Shown: piece by piece, positions 1 through 8,615 of the stretch
Layout: each line of letters starts with the position of its first letter
How positions within the stretch are numbered: position 1 is the stretch's first letter
From: JBFWRK01 sp050248955
GTDB taxonomy: Bacteria; Actinomycetota; Acidimicrobiia; Acidimicrobiales; Ilumatobacteraceae
Length of the DNA: 64,000 bases
Reading direction: 5' to 3'
Assembly: GCA_050248955.1 (NCBI GenBank)
Contig: JBFWRK010000022.1
Location: 8,837 to 72,836 of the forward strand
Program-made: the position numbers and the translations under genes
The notes under the pieces: model-generated
What the model was told of the DNA's origin: nothing
Database searches by the model: none
What the model saw: the letters and a program-made list of their open reading frames with translations, nothing else

Positions 1-1
1 G

Positions 2-268
2 ATGAAGCCGGGGATGAGCCTCGCTGACAAGCTCCGTCGATTCATCCGTACGAGGGCAGAGGTCCTCGCGACGATGACCCCGCGCAAGAAGCTCCGGAAC
101 AAGATCTACCGAACCTGTGGCTGGATCATCGTCGGTTGCATTGCCACGATCCTGCTCTCGAACGCATTTGATTGGGGCCTGCTGTTCTGGCTCGAGTCGA
201 TCGCAGTCGTCGCATTCGGGTTCTCGTGGTTGGTGAAAGGTGGGCTGCTCTGGGCAGATGAGGGTTGA
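2..268 (+). CDS. Small two-helix membrane protein, uncharacterised
   Basis: A protein of 88 residues with a basic N-terminus (about residues 11-37) followed by two hydrophobic segments, about 39-55 and 57-77. The second contains ESIAVVAFGFSWLVKG, a pattern I associate with small uncharacterised bacterial integral membrane proteins but cannot tie to a named family. The start may be ATG at 2 or 14, or lie upstream of the window, so the gene may be incomplete. No function is assigned. Confidence 0.6.
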   Translation: MKPGMSLADKLRRFIRTRAEVLATMTPRKKLRNKIYRTCGWIIVGCIATILLSNAFDWGLLFWLESIAVVAFGFSWLVKGGLLWADEG

Positions 269-291
269 ACGCCTCCGGCCGGGAACCGGCG

Positions 292-1023
292 TCAACCCGA
301 TTGGACGCGCCGGCGCAGCAGGTCGTGCACGCGCTCCCAGTGGAGCTCGGACGCCTGGCGCTGGTATCGCTCGGTGCCGGGAGGTGCGTAGCCGTGCACC
401 GCGTCGGTGATGAAGTCGAGCGTGTACGGCACGTCGGCAGCAACGAGCGCATCGGTCATGACGGGAACGGTTTCGGGAGGCGCCGTCACATCGTTGTCGG
501 CCCAACCGAGGTACAGCTCGGCGCGTACCGAGTCGAGTCCGAGATGTGGTGAGTCGGGGGTGTCACGCACGAGCCAGGCTCCGTGGATGGATGCGGCTGC
601 GGTGACCCGGCTCGGCAGCGATCGCGCGAGCGCGATGGCAAGACCGCCACTCATGCAGAAGCCGACGACACCGACGTTCCCCGCGCGTGCGGCCGGATCA
701 CTCGCGGCGTGCTCCAGGAGCGCTTGCGCGTCACCGACGATGTTGGTCGGCGTGACGGTGGCCATCAGCTCGCGCCGGGCATGCATGTCTTCATCGGACT
801 GACCGAACTCCCGGAAGGGTCCGCCGCGGTAGAAGAGGTACGGCAGCATGACGTAGTACCCGGCTGTCGCCAGTCGTGACGCCATGTCCTTCAGCGCCGG
901 CCTGATGCCGGGTGCGTCCATCAGGTACAACACGACCGGGTGAGGCCCGTCCACCTGAGGGTGGAAGATGAACGTCTTCATCGCCCCGTCCGGCGTCGTG
1001 ATGTCGACCTCGCGTTCGATCAT
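292..1023 (-). CDS. Dienelactone hydrolase family protein
   Basis: A 243-residue alpha/beta hydrolase of the dienelactone hydrolase family, cytosolic, usually acting on lactone or ester bonds of ring-cleavage products. The nucleophile is Cys123 in GFCMSGG, the family signature with Cys in place of Ser. The acid is probably in GWADNDVTAP and the base in DAVHGY. The full usual length is present. It lies 44 bp downstream of the ABC permease on the same strand and is probably cotranscribed. The true substrate cannot be told; many family members act outside aromatic degradation. Confidence 0.88.
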   Translation of the reverse strand: MIEREVDITTPDGAMKTFIFHPQVDGPHPVVLYLMDAPGIRPALKDMASRLATAGYYVMLPYLFYRGGPFREFGQSDEDMHARRELMATVTPTNIVGDAQALLEHAASDPAARAGNVGVVGFCMSGGLAIALARSLPSRVTAAASIHGAWLVRDTPDSPHLGLDSVRAELYLGWADNDVTAPPETVPVMTDALVAADVPYTLDFITDAVHGYAPPGTERYQRQASELHWERVHDLLRRRVQSG

Positions 1024-1067
1024 GGCGTCATGGCTACTACCGGATCGGACGTGACCTCAACCGGGGT

Positions 1068-1991
1068 TCACGAGCGGGCGAACCGGCGCGTGGCCAGCGT
1101 CGCGAAGAGCACGACGATCGCGACGGCCCACAGCACCGCCCGCACGGTGAACCAGGCGGCAGTGTGACCGAGCACCGCCTCGGCCTGATCGCCCAGGGTC
1201 AGCGCCCGCACTGCGCCGATCATCGTCGTGACCGGCTGGTGCTCGGCGAACGGCTGCAACCAACCCGGCATCGAGGCCACGGGCACGTAGGCGCTCGACA
1301 CGAAGACGAACGGGAACGTCATGAACGACATGCCTTGCGCAGCCTGTGCCGAACCGGACACCAGACCGATGTAGATCATCGGCCAGGTGAACGCGGCGCC
1401 GAAGAGGACGATCAGGCCGAACGCGGCGAGCGAGGCGGGCACACCGCCGTGGAAGCGGAAGCCGGTCGCGAAGCCGAGCGCGAGGGTGATCGTTGCACCC
1501 CAGGCGACGAGGATCGTGTCGGCGACCGAGCGGCCGAGGAGCGTCGCCGAGCGAGGGATCGGCAACGAGCGCAGACGGTCGAACAGCCCGCTCTCGATGT
1601 CGTCGGCGACCCCGACCGCGCCGGTCGCGAACAGCCCGGTGCCGACCGCCATCGCGGGGATGAGGTAGTCGGCGTACGCGACGGTGCCGGTCTGGATGGC
1701 GCCGCCGAAGACGTAGCGGAAGATGAGGATGAACATCGCCGAGGTCAGCGCGCCGACGACGATGAGCTGTGGTGTGCGCCAGAACTGGCGCAGGGTGCGG
1801 CCGGCGACGGTCATCGCGGCCGCACCGATGCCGGCGTGACCGGGTGGCGCGGTGAGGGCGGGGATCGTGTGCATCGGTGACACCGGTTCGGGATCGCTGC
1901 CGAGGCTCGGGAACATGATCGTGGACATCGGGGTGTGCTCCGTTTCGTCTGGTGTGGTCGTGGCAGGGTTGATGGCGGCGAGACGGCTCAC
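1068..1991 (-). CDS. ABC-2 type transporter permease (DrrB-like)
   Basis: Membrane subunit of an ABC exporter of the daunorubicin-resistance/ABC-2 type, with about six membrane helices over some 250 residues. The preferred start is a GTG whose GTGA overlaps the stop of the upstream ATPase by 4 bp and has GGAGG four bases before it. An internal ATG at 1928, also preceded by GGAG, would give a protein 21 residues shorter. Pairing with the DrrA-like ATPase indicates export of a hydrophobic small molecule or lipid. The substrate is unknown; the divergent WYL regulator suggests inducible expression. Confidence 0.87.
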   Translation of the reverse strand: MSRLAAINPATTTPDETEHTPMSTIMFPSLGSDPEPVSPMHTIPALTAPPGHAGIGAAAMTVAGRTLRQFWRTPQLIVVGALTSAMFILIFRYVFGGAIQTGTVAYADYLIPAMAVGTGLFATGAVGVADDIESGLFDRLRSLPIPRSATLLGRSVADTILVAWGATITLALGFATGFRFHGGVPASLAAFGLIVLFGAAFTWPMIYIGLVSGSAQAAQGMSFMTFPFVFVSSAYVPVASMPGWLQPFAEHQPVTTMIGAVRALTLGDQAEAVLGHTAAWFTVRAVLWAVAIVVLFATLATRRFARS

Positions 1992-2959
1992 GCGGCCTCC
2001 GCCGTGTCGCTGCCGGTGAGCGTGAGGAAGACCTCGTCGAGCGTCGGCCGGCGTACGCCGATGTCGTCGATCGCGAGGCATCGTTCGGCGAGCACGCGCA
2101 CTGCCTCGGTCAGGCGATCGGCACCATCGACCGGGACCGCGACCCGGCGGGTCGGTGTGTCGACGCGTGGTGTCTCGACGCCGAGCGCCGCCAGCACGTC
2201 GTGCACGTCACTGACGTCGTCGGCGTGGCGCACACGCACTTCGACCACGTCTCGGCCGGCGAGCCCCTTCAGCTCCTCCGGCGTGCCGGTGGCGATCGCC
2301 CGGCCGTGGTCGACGATCGTGATCTGGTCGGCGAGCTGATCCGCCTCCTCGAGGTACTGCGTGGTCAACAGCACATCGGTGCCCATTCGCACGAGCGACC
2401 TGACCGCGTCCCACAGCTCGATCCGGCTCCGCGGGTCGAGCCCGGTGGTGGGCTCGTCGAGGAGCAGCAGCCGGGGTGCCCCGACGAGGCTTGCGCCGAG
2501 GTCGAGGCGGCGGCGCATGCCGCCGGAGTAGCCACGCACCAATCGATCGGCGTCCTCGTCGAGTCCGATCTGGTCGAGCACCGCGGTCGCGGCCGCCCTC
2601 GCGCCGCGCCTGCCGTGGCCGAACAGGCGAGCAACCATGACCAGGTTCTCGCGGCCCGTCATCGCCGGTTCGACCGCGGCGTGCTGCCCGGCGAGACCGA
2701 TGACCCTCCGCACCCGCTCGGGGTGCCTGCCGGCGTCGATCCCGGCGACGGTGAGCTGTCCGGCATCAGGCCTCAACAGCGTCGCCACGGCGCGCACGAG
2801 CGTCGACTTGCCGGCGCCGTTCGGTCCGAGCACGGCGGTCACCTGGCCTGCACGGGCGGTGAGGTCGAGCCCCGCCAGCGCCTGGACCTCGCCCTTCTTG
2901 CCGTACCGCTTGGTGAGGCCGACGGCCTCGATGATGTTGGAGCTGTCTGACGAGTTCAT
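1988..2959 (-). CDS. ABC transporter ATP-binding protein (DrrA-like)
   Basis: A 323-residue ATPase subunit driving the partner permease. Walker A is GPNGAGKST (about residues 45-53), the ABC signature lies in GYSGGMRRR, Walker B in LLLLDEPTTGLD, and an H-loop-like segment TTQYLEEAD follows (Gln in place of His, as in many DrrA proteins). The roughly 90-residue C-terminal extension is typical of the DrrA group. The ATG at 2959 fits the domain start; a longer upstream reading would run through the operator into the divergent regulator. It is the first gene of a three-gene unit with the permease and a dienelactone hydrolase. Confidence 0.9.
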   Translation of the reverse strand: MNSSDSSNIIEAVGLTKRYGKKGEVQALAGLDLTARAGQVTAVLGPNGAGKSTLVRAVATLLRPDAGQLTVAGIDAGRHPERVRRVIGLAGQHAAVEPAMTGRENLVMVARLFGHGRRGARAAATAVLDQIGLDEDADRLVRGYSGGMRRRLDLGASLVGAPRLLLLDEPTTGLDPRSRIELWDAVRSLVRMGTDVLLTTQYLEEADQLADQITIVDHGRAIATGTPEELKGLAGRDVVEVRVRHADDVSDVHDVLAALGVETPRVDTPTRRVAVPVDGADRLTEAVRVLAERCLAIDDIGVRRPTLDEVFLTLTGSDTAEAA

Positions 2960-2979
2960 GACGGCATCATCCGCGCCCG

Positions 2980-3002
2980 AACTGGCCACCTGTTGACCAG
3001 TT
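2980..3002. promoter_or_regulatory. Palindromic operator between the ABC operon and the WYL regulator
   Basis: AACTGG at 2980-2985 and CCAGTT at 2997-3002 form perfect 6-bp arms, with further matches inward (AACTGGCCA against TGACCAGTT, one mismatch in nine). The site sits midway between the divergent starts at 2959 and 3022, so one dimeric regulator could control both directions. The adjacent WYL protein is the natural candidate. The palindrome is seen directly; the binding protein is inferred. Confidence 0.55.
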
Positions 3003-3021
3003 TCCCTGAGAACATGGAGCC

Positions 3022-3990
3022 ATGCGCGCCGATCGCCTCGTGGCAACCCTGCTCTTCCTCCAGTCACGCGGACGGGTGACCGCCACCGAGGTGGCGGAGG
3101 AGCTGGAGGTGTCGATACGCACCGCCCGGCGTGACCTCGAGGCGCTGTCGATCGCCGGCATCCCCGTGTACTCGCAGGCAGGCCGAGGCGGGGGGTGGTC
3201 GCTGATCGGCGGCGCGCGCACCGATCTCAGCGGGCTCACCGCCGCGGAGGCGCGCACGCTCTTCCTCATCGCCGGGCCGTCGTCGGCGGTGACGCCGGAG
3301 GCGAAGGCTGCGCTGCGCAAGCTCGTCCAGGCGCTGCCCGCAACGTTCCGGGCAGAGGCCGAGAAGGCGGCGTCGGCGATCGTGCTCGACCCGGCGCGCT
3401 GGGGTGACACAGCGCCACCCACGCCACCGCACCTGGAGGCGCTGCAGCAGGCCGTCGTGCAGGGCGTGCAGGTGCGCCTCGGCTACAGCGACCGCTCCCG
3501 CGCCGTGACCGAGCGCACGGTGCACCCACTCGGCCTCGTGGCGAAAGGCTCCGTGTGGTACCTGGTCGCGGACACCGACGCCGGCATGCGCACGTTCCGC
3601 GTGTGGCGGGTGCAGTCCGTCGAGCTCACCGACGAGCCAGTGGTCCGGCCACCCGGGTTCGATCTCGCCGAGACCTGGCAGGGTGTTGTCGCTGCGATGG
3701 ACGAGCGTCGCGGTTCGACGCGGGTGAGGGCGCTCGCCGATCCGTCGATCGTTCGCTGGATGCGCGGGCACTTCGGCACGATGCTGTCGGTCGGCGAGGC
3801 TGTTGCGGACGGCCGCATCGCGCTCGACATCGGCTTCGGTGCCACGCAACACGCGGCGTTCGAGCTCGCCGGGTACAGCTCGGGGTTGGAGGTGATCGAT
3901 CCGCCCGAGGTGCGTAGTGAGCTGGCAGCCATCGGCCGCCGCCTCGTGGACTGCTACGGGACTGCGGAGAACCGCACCGGCATCGCGTGA
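3022..3990 (+). CDS. HTH/WYL-domain transcriptional regulator (YafY/DeoR-like)
   Basis: A 322-residue regulator. Residues 1-55 form an HTH_11-type winged helix (RVTATEVAEELEVSIRTARR as recognition region), and the central and C-terminal parts form a WYL ligand-sensing module (GLVAKGSVWYLVADTD). Proteins of this type often sit beside and repress or activate a transporter operon, as here with the divergent ABC exporter. The ATG at 3022 follows GGAG. The last 37 bp overlap the end of the convergent P450 gene. Confidence 0.87.
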   Translation: MRADRLVATLLFLQSRGRVTATEVAEELEVSIRTARRDLEALSIAGIPVYSQAGRGGGWSLIGGARTDLSGLTAAEARTLFLIAGPSSAVTPEAKAALRKLVQALPATFRAEAEKAASAIVLDPARWGDTAPPTPPHLEALQQAVVQGVQVRLGYSDRSRAVTERTVHPLGLVAKGSVWYLVADTDAGMRTFRVWRVQSVELTDEPVVRPPGFDLAETWQGVVAAMDERRGSTRVRALADPSIVRWMRGHFGTMLSVGEAVADGRIALDIGFGATQHAAFELAGYSSGLEVIDPPEVRSELAAIGRRLVDCYGTAENRTGIA

Positions 3991-5153
3991 TAGCCGGCGA
4001 TGAAGTTCGATTGCATCAGCTCGACCGGTCCGTCCGGCTCGAGATCGGGCAGGCGCGTCAGCACCTCGCGCAACATCGCGTCGATCTCCAGCCGAGCGAG
4101 ATGGACGCCGAGGCAGAGGTGCGGGCCGCCACCACCGAACGCGAGGTGTGGGTTCGGGTCGCGGCCGAGGTCCAGTCGCGTCGGGTCGTCGAAGACGTCG
4201 CTGTCGAAGTTGGCTGCGCCGTACCAGACGACGACCTTCTCGCCGGCCGCGATCCGCTGACCGGCGAGCTCGGTGTCGTGCGTCGCCGTGCGCCGGAAGT
4301 GGGCAACGGGGCTCGCGTAGCGGAGGAACTCCTCGATCGCGGTCGGCAGCAGCCTGTCGAGGTCGGCCTGCAGTCGCTGCCGCTCGTCGGGGTTGCGGAA
4401 CAGCAGGTCGACGGCGGCCGACAGCAAGTTGCGCGTCGTGTCGCCGCCGGCGTTCACGAGGAGCAGGAAGAACCACTGGATCTCCTCGTCCGTGAGACGC
4501 TCGCCGTCGACCTCGGCCTGGACGATCTGGGTCATGAGGTCGTCGCCCGGTTCGACTCGCTTGCGCGCCGCAGTCGCACCGGCGTACTCGAGCATCTCCA
4601 TGATCGCTTCGATCTGCCGGATCCTCGCCTCGTCGTCCTCCGCGGTCGAGTGCATGATCTCCGTGAGCTCGTAGAGCCGGATCGCGTCGTCCGGGGGGAT
4701 GCCCATGAGCTCCCCGACGAGCGACGACGGCATCCGCCCGGCGAGATCGGCGACGAAGTCGCACGCGCCGCGCCCGCTCACGTCGTCGACGATCTCGCTC
4801 GCGAGCTGGTGGATCCTGGGCGTCAGCAGCCCGATGTTGCGCGGCAGGAACGGCTGACTGACGAGGCGCCGGAACCGGAGGTGGCGAGGATCGTCCATGT
4901 TCAGCATCATCAGCCGCTGCGCGGCGAGCCCCGCGTCGTCGGCGTCGGGGATCATCACGCCGCCTGCCTCGGAGGAGAACGTCTGCGGCGTGCGCGAGAC
5001 GTGGCGCACGTCCTCGTAGCGCGTGACCGCCCAGAAGCCCGGACCGTCCGGCTCCTCGTGCCAGTGCACCGGCGAGTGTGCACGGAGCCAGTCGTACTGC
5101 GCGTGGGGATGACCTCCCACCCAGCTCGACGGCGACAGCAGATCGATGTGCAT
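3954..5153 (-). CDS. Cytochrome P450
   Basis: A 399-residue bacterial class I P450 monooxygenase. The haem-thiolate ligand is Cys347 in FGGGGPHLCLG; the I-helix oxygen-activation motif is NAGGDTTR, and an ExxR-type K-helix is present (EEFLRYASPVAHFRR). The general look (EEPDGPGFWAVTRYEDV near the N-terminus) is that of actinobacterial lipid- or sterol-hydroxylating P450s of the CYP124/125/142 type, which is only a suggestion. No ferredoxin is adjacent. It lies 34 bp behind the sulfatase on the same strand, so the two may act on one sulfated substrate. Confidence 0.92.
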   Translation of the reverse strand: MHIDLLSPSSWVGGHPHAQYDWLRAHSPVHWHEEPDGPGFWAVTRYEDVRHVSRTPQTFSSEAGGVMIPDADDAGLAAQRLMMLNMDDPRHLRFRRLVSQPFLPRNIGLLTPRIHQLASEIVDDVSGRGACDFVADLAGRMPSSLVGELMGIPPDDAIRLYELTEIMHSTAEDDEARIRQIEAIMEMLEYAGATAARKRVEPGDDLMTQIVQAEVDGERLTDEEIQWFFLLLVNAGGDTTRNLLSAAVDLLFRNPDERQRLQADLDRLLPTAIEEFLRYASPVAHFRRTATHDTELAGQRIAAGEKVVVWYGAANFDSDVFDDPTRLDLGRDPNPHLAFGGGGPHLCLGVHLARLEIDAMLREVLTRLPDLEPDGPVELMQSNFIAGYHAMPVRFSAVP

Positions 5154-5187
5154 CGCGTGATGGTGCCAGAGCGCCGGGGCGCTTCGA

Positions 5188-7500
5188 TCACTCGAAGCGC
5201 GCGCCCATCTCCTTCAGCACGTCGAGGAACCGCTCCCCGGCGTCGGGCGCGAGCTCGCCGGGCTCGTAGCGCACCCACGCCAGGTCACCGGTGAACGGGA
5301 ACGGCCCCTCGCGCTCGTAGAGCTCCCAGCAGACCGGCGAACGGCGGTCGATGCCGACGTCGATGCCCTCGAACGGCGCCATCGGGAAGAGCATTGCGAG
5401 GCCGTCGAGGCGGGCGCGCAGCGTGCCGTCCACCCCAAGCGCGAGGTGCCATCGGAAGTTGCCCGGTGCCTCGATCGCGAGCGTGACGATGTGCTCGCCG
5501 GGAGCGATGGCACCGCCATCGAGCGTGTGCAGCCGACCGTGGCCATCGTTGTGGATCGCGAACACACGGTCGTCGTCGATGTACACCGCGTACCCGCCGC
5601 CCTGGTCGCCGTGGGCGAGGAGCACGCCCCGATCGCCCCCCTCGACGGTGAGCGCGATCGTGATCGTGCAGGACCGGAACCAGATCAGCCGCGAGCTGCG
5701 CCACCGGTCGAGCGTCGGCGTGCCCGGCCAGAGCGTGACCGGCTGCTCGAAGACGCTGTCGTGTGGCGGCCGGACGACCCATCGCCAGGCCGAGCCCTCG
5801 TCGAGCGGGTACACCTGGTTCTCGCGAGCGGCTGCGGTGAACCGCGCTGCGATCTCGGCGACCTTGTCGGGGTGCGCCGCAGCGAGGTTGTTCGTCTCTG
5901 TCGGGTCGATGCGCAGGTCGTACAGCTCCCAGTCGGCGTCGGCGAACGGCGTCTGGCGCTCGCGCCGAGTGACGATCTCCCAGCCGTCGGCATAGAAGCC
6001 GAGGTTGCCCTGCAGCTCGTAGTACTGCTCGCGACGGAGCTCCTCGTGCTCGCCGTCGCGTAGCAGCGGTGCCAGCGAGCCTCCGTTCATCGGCTTCATC
6101 GGTCGACCGTCGCGCTCGCCGGGGGGCCGCAACCCGATGAGGTCGAGCACCGTCGGCAGCACGTCGACGCAGTGGCCGTACTGGGCTCGCGTCGTGCCGG
6201 CCTGTCCCTCGAGGCCGGCCGGCCAGTGCCAGATGCAGGGCACCTGATGTCCGCCGGCATGGGTGTTGCACTTGTAGAGCCGGAACGGCGTGTTCGATGC
6301 CATCGCCCAGCCGCGCGGGTAGTGGCTCATCGTCCGCGGTGATCCGATGAAATCGATCCGGGCGGCGTCGAGCTCGACGTCGCCGACGTCGGCGCCGAGA
6401 CGGAGGTGCGAGTAGTAGTTCGTCGTACCGGTCGACTGCCCCTCGCGGCTGGCGCCGTTGTCCGACAGGAACACGAGGACCGTGTTCTCCCACTCGCCCA
6501 TCGTCTCGAGCGTGGCGCGCAACTTCCCGACGCTCTGATCGAGCTCGTCGACCATCGCCGCGTAGACCGCCATGTAGCGGGCGAAGACAGCCTGCTCGGT
6601 GCCGGAGAGCTCGTCCCACGGCGTCACGTCGTCGCCTGGCTCGCTGTTGCGCGGTGGGAGGACGGTGCCCGGTTCCAGGAGGCCGAGCTCGATCTGACGC
6701 TCGTGGCGACGACGGCGGATCTCGTCCCAGCCGACCGCGTAGACGCTCTCGTAGCGCTCGATGTCCTCGGCCTTGGCGACGAGCGGTGCGTGGGCCGCGC
6801 CGTGGGCGAGGTACAGGAAGAACGGCTGGAGCGGGTTCGCCGCCTTGCGCTCCTTGACGAACGTGATCGCCCGGTCGGTGAGGTCGTCGGTGAGAAAGTA
6901 GCCCTCGGGGTACGCGTCGCGCTCGACGGCGTGGTTGTCGTCGATGAGCTGATGCGGATGGTGCAGGTTCGTGAAGCCCTCGAGGAAGCCGTAGTAGCGC
7001 TCGAAGCCGCGCTGCACCGGCCAGGAGTGCTTCGGCCCGGCCGCCGAGCAGTCGGCGTCGCGGCAGAGGTGCCACTTGCCGACGGCGAGCGTCGCGTATC
7101 CCGCGTCGCGGAGGATCTCGGCTGCGGTCGCGACGTTCGCTGCGAGCTCGCCGCGATAGCCCGGGTATCCGGGGTCGTCCTGGCTGACGTGACCGACACC
7201 GGCGGCGTGAGCGTTCACGCCCGTGAGCAGCGCTGCCCGTGTGGGAGAGCACATCGGGTTGACGTGGAAGTTCGCGAAGCGGATGCCGCCGGCCGCCAAC
7301 CGGTCGAGGTTCGGCGTGCGGATCTCACCGCCGTAGCAGCCGAGATCGGAGAACCCGACGTCGTCGACGAGCACGATCACGATGTTCGGGGCGCCGTCCG
7401 GTGGCGTCGGCCGCGCCGGCCAGCTCGGCTCCGACCCGGCCATCGTGCGCCCGATCCGCCCCTCGAACCCCGCGTACGGCGCGGTCGACTCGTCCCCCAC
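5188..7500 (-). CDS. Arylsulfatase (type I, formylglycine-dependent)
   Basis: A 770-residue sulfatase of the alkaline phosphatase superfamily that hydrolyses sulfate esters. The metal site begins with LVDDVGFSDLG (about residues 44-54). The formylglycine precursor is Cys84 in CSPTR, the C-x-P-x-R signature that a formylglycine-generating enzyme must convert. GKWHL and SDNGAS motifs follow. A C-terminal region of about 200 residues is beta-rich, as in large PAS-type arylsulfatases. There is no clear signal peptide, suggesting a cytoplasmic enzyme. The P450 lies downstream in the same orientation. Confidence 0.92.
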   Translation of the reverse strand: MGDESTAPYAGFEGRIGRTMAGSEPSWPARPTPPDGAPNIVIVLVDDVGFSDLGCYGGEIRTPNLDRLAAGGIRFANFHVNPMCSPTRAALLTGVNAHAAGVGHVSQDDPGYPGYRGELAANVATAAEILRDAGYATLAVGKWHLCRDADCSAAGPKHSWPVQRGFERYYGFLEGFTNLHHPHQLIDDNHAVERDAYPEGYFLTDDLTDRAITFVKERKAANPLQPFFLYLAHGAAHAPLVAKAEDIERYESVYAVGWDEIRRRRHERQIELGLLEPGTVLPPRNSEPGDDVTPWDELSGTEQAVFARYMAVYAAMVDELDQSVGKLRATLETMGEWENTVLVFLSDNGASREGQSTGTTNYYSHLRLGADVGDVELDAARIDFIGSPRTMSHYPRGWAMASNTPFRLYKCNTHAGGHQVPCIWHWPAGLEGQAGTTRAQYGHCVDVLPTVLDLIGLRPPGERDGRPMKPMNGGSLAPLLRDGEHEELRREQYYELQGNLGFYADGWEIVTRRERQTPFADADWELYDLRIDPTETNNLAAAHPDKVAEIAARFTAAARENQVYPLDEGSAWRWVVRPPHDSVFEQPVTLWPGTPTLDRWRSSRLIWFRSCTITIALTVEGGDRGVLLAHGDQGGGYAVYIDDDRVFAIHNDGHGRLHTLDGGAIAPGEHIVTLAIEAPGNFRWHLALGVDGTLRARLDGLAMLFPMAPFEGIDVGIDRRSPVCWELYEREGPFPFTGDLAWVRYEPGELAPDAGERFLDVLKEMGARFE

Positions 7501-7527
7501 GGCGGGGAATCTACTGCCCGATCCGAT

Positions 7528-7650
7528 CCGCTTCTCTGTTCACCCACGTCCCCCAACCCGATCTCAGCTCAGCCCCGGACCGGAGACGTCCGGGGGTGAG
7601 CAGAGATCGGGTCGGGGGTGGGGGTGCGGCGGTGAGCAGAGATCCGGTTG
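7528..7650. repeat. Dispersed intergenic inverted repeat, copy 1
   Basis: Between the divergent sulfatase and oxidoreductase genes lie four copies of a nonamer of the TCTCTGCTC type: two forward-like (TCTCTGTTC at 7533, TCTCAGCTC at 7562) and two reverse (GAGCAGAGA at 7598 and 7634). Together they make an imperfect inverted repeat whose inner stem spans about 7561-7608 with two mismatches in 21 pairs. The same arrangement occurs near 52.4 kb and, in part, near 63.85 kb. Nothing in it looks coding. Confidence 0.65.
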
Positions 7651-7693
7651 TGGCAGTATGTGACGAGTCGTCAGATTCGTTGTGGGGGACGGG

Positions 7694-8611
7694 ATGATCA
7701 CGATTCCAGTGGGTCGCCGCGTCTTCGGGATGCAGCTGCCGATCCAGGCGCAGAGCACGTACTTCGTCGCGGAGTGGGAGCGCTCCGCCGGACCGGAGGA
7801 GATGGCGCGCATCGCCCGCACCGCCGACGAGCACGGCTGCTTCTACCTCGGCGTGTGCGACCACGTGAGCCTGCCCGAAGCCGTCGCGGGGTCGATGGGG
7901 ACGCACTGGGTCGATCCGGTCGCGACGCTGGCCTGGCTCGGCGCGGTGACCGAGCGCGTCGGGCTGCTGACGCACGTCTACGTGCTGCCCTATCGGCATC
8001 CGCTGATCGCGGCGAAGCAGTTCGCGACGATCGACCACCTCTCCGGCGGGCGGATGATCTGCGGGATCGGATCCGGCCACGTGGAAGCGGAGTTCGAGCA
8101 CCTCGGGGTGGACTTCCACCACCGCGGTCGCGCGGTGGACGAGTCGATACCGGTCGTCGCGTCAGCCCTCGAGCACGAGTTCGTCGACGGGTTCGGAGCC
8201 CGGCCACGCCCGGTGCAGTCACCCCGACCGCCGATCTGGGTCGCCGGCTCGTCGCCCGCAGCGATCCGACGCGCCGGTCGTCTCGGTGACGGCTGGTTGC
8301 CGCAGGGACCGTCGAACGCGGCGATGGTCGGGACCCTCCGAGCGGCCCGGGAGGAGGCGGGCCGTGCCGACCTGGCGATGGCGATCGGCCACATCACGCC
8401 GTTCCTCCACATCGGCTCGCCTTCGTGGGACGTCGGGAACGAGACGATCAGTGGCGCGCCGCAGGAGGTCGCGGAGCGCATCCTCGCCGGCACGGCCGAG
8501 GGCGTGAACCAGCTCCAGGTGCGCTTCAGAGCGCGGAGCTGTGACGAGCTGTGCGAGCAGATCGTTGCATTTGCAACCACCGTCATGCCGCTCGTCGAGG
8601 AGATCGGCTGA
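7694..8611 (+). CDS. LLM-class F420-dependent oxidoreductase
   Basis: A 305-residue luciferase-like monooxygenase-fold protein (TIM barrel) that probably uses coenzyme F420 or FMN. Features seen are LGVCDHVSLPE, the SGGRMICGIGSGHVEAEFEHLG segment and PRPPIWVAGSSPAA, the usual order in actinobacterial LLM proteins. The ATG at 7694 follows a G-rich Shine-Dalgarno (GGGGGACGGG); an in-frame GTG at 7682 is less well placed. It is the first gene of a three-gene operon with an unknown protein and an acyl-CoA synthetase. Confidence 0.9.
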   Translation: MITIPVGRRVFGMQLPIQAQSTYFVAEWERSAGPEEMARIARTADEHGCFYLGVCDHVSLPEAVAGSMGTHWVDPVATLAWLGAVTERVGLLTHVYVLPYRHPLIAAKQFATIDHLSGGRMICGIGSGHVEAEFEHLGVDFHHRGRAVDESIPVVASALEHEFVDGFGARPRPVQSPRPPIWVAGSSPAAIRRAGRLGDGWLPQGPSNAAMVGTLRAAREEAGRADLAMAIGHITPFLHIGSPSWDVGNETISGAPQEVAERILAGTAEGVNQLQVRFRARSCDELCEQIVAFATTVMPLVEEIG

Positions 8612-8615
8612 CCTG

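Noticed and set aside
5285..7252. Very long Arg/Pro-rich open frame opposite-phase to the sulfatase
   Set aside because: It is a GC-driven shadow: composition is extreme in Arg, Pro and Ala, and the sulfatase in the other frame has all catalytic motifs.
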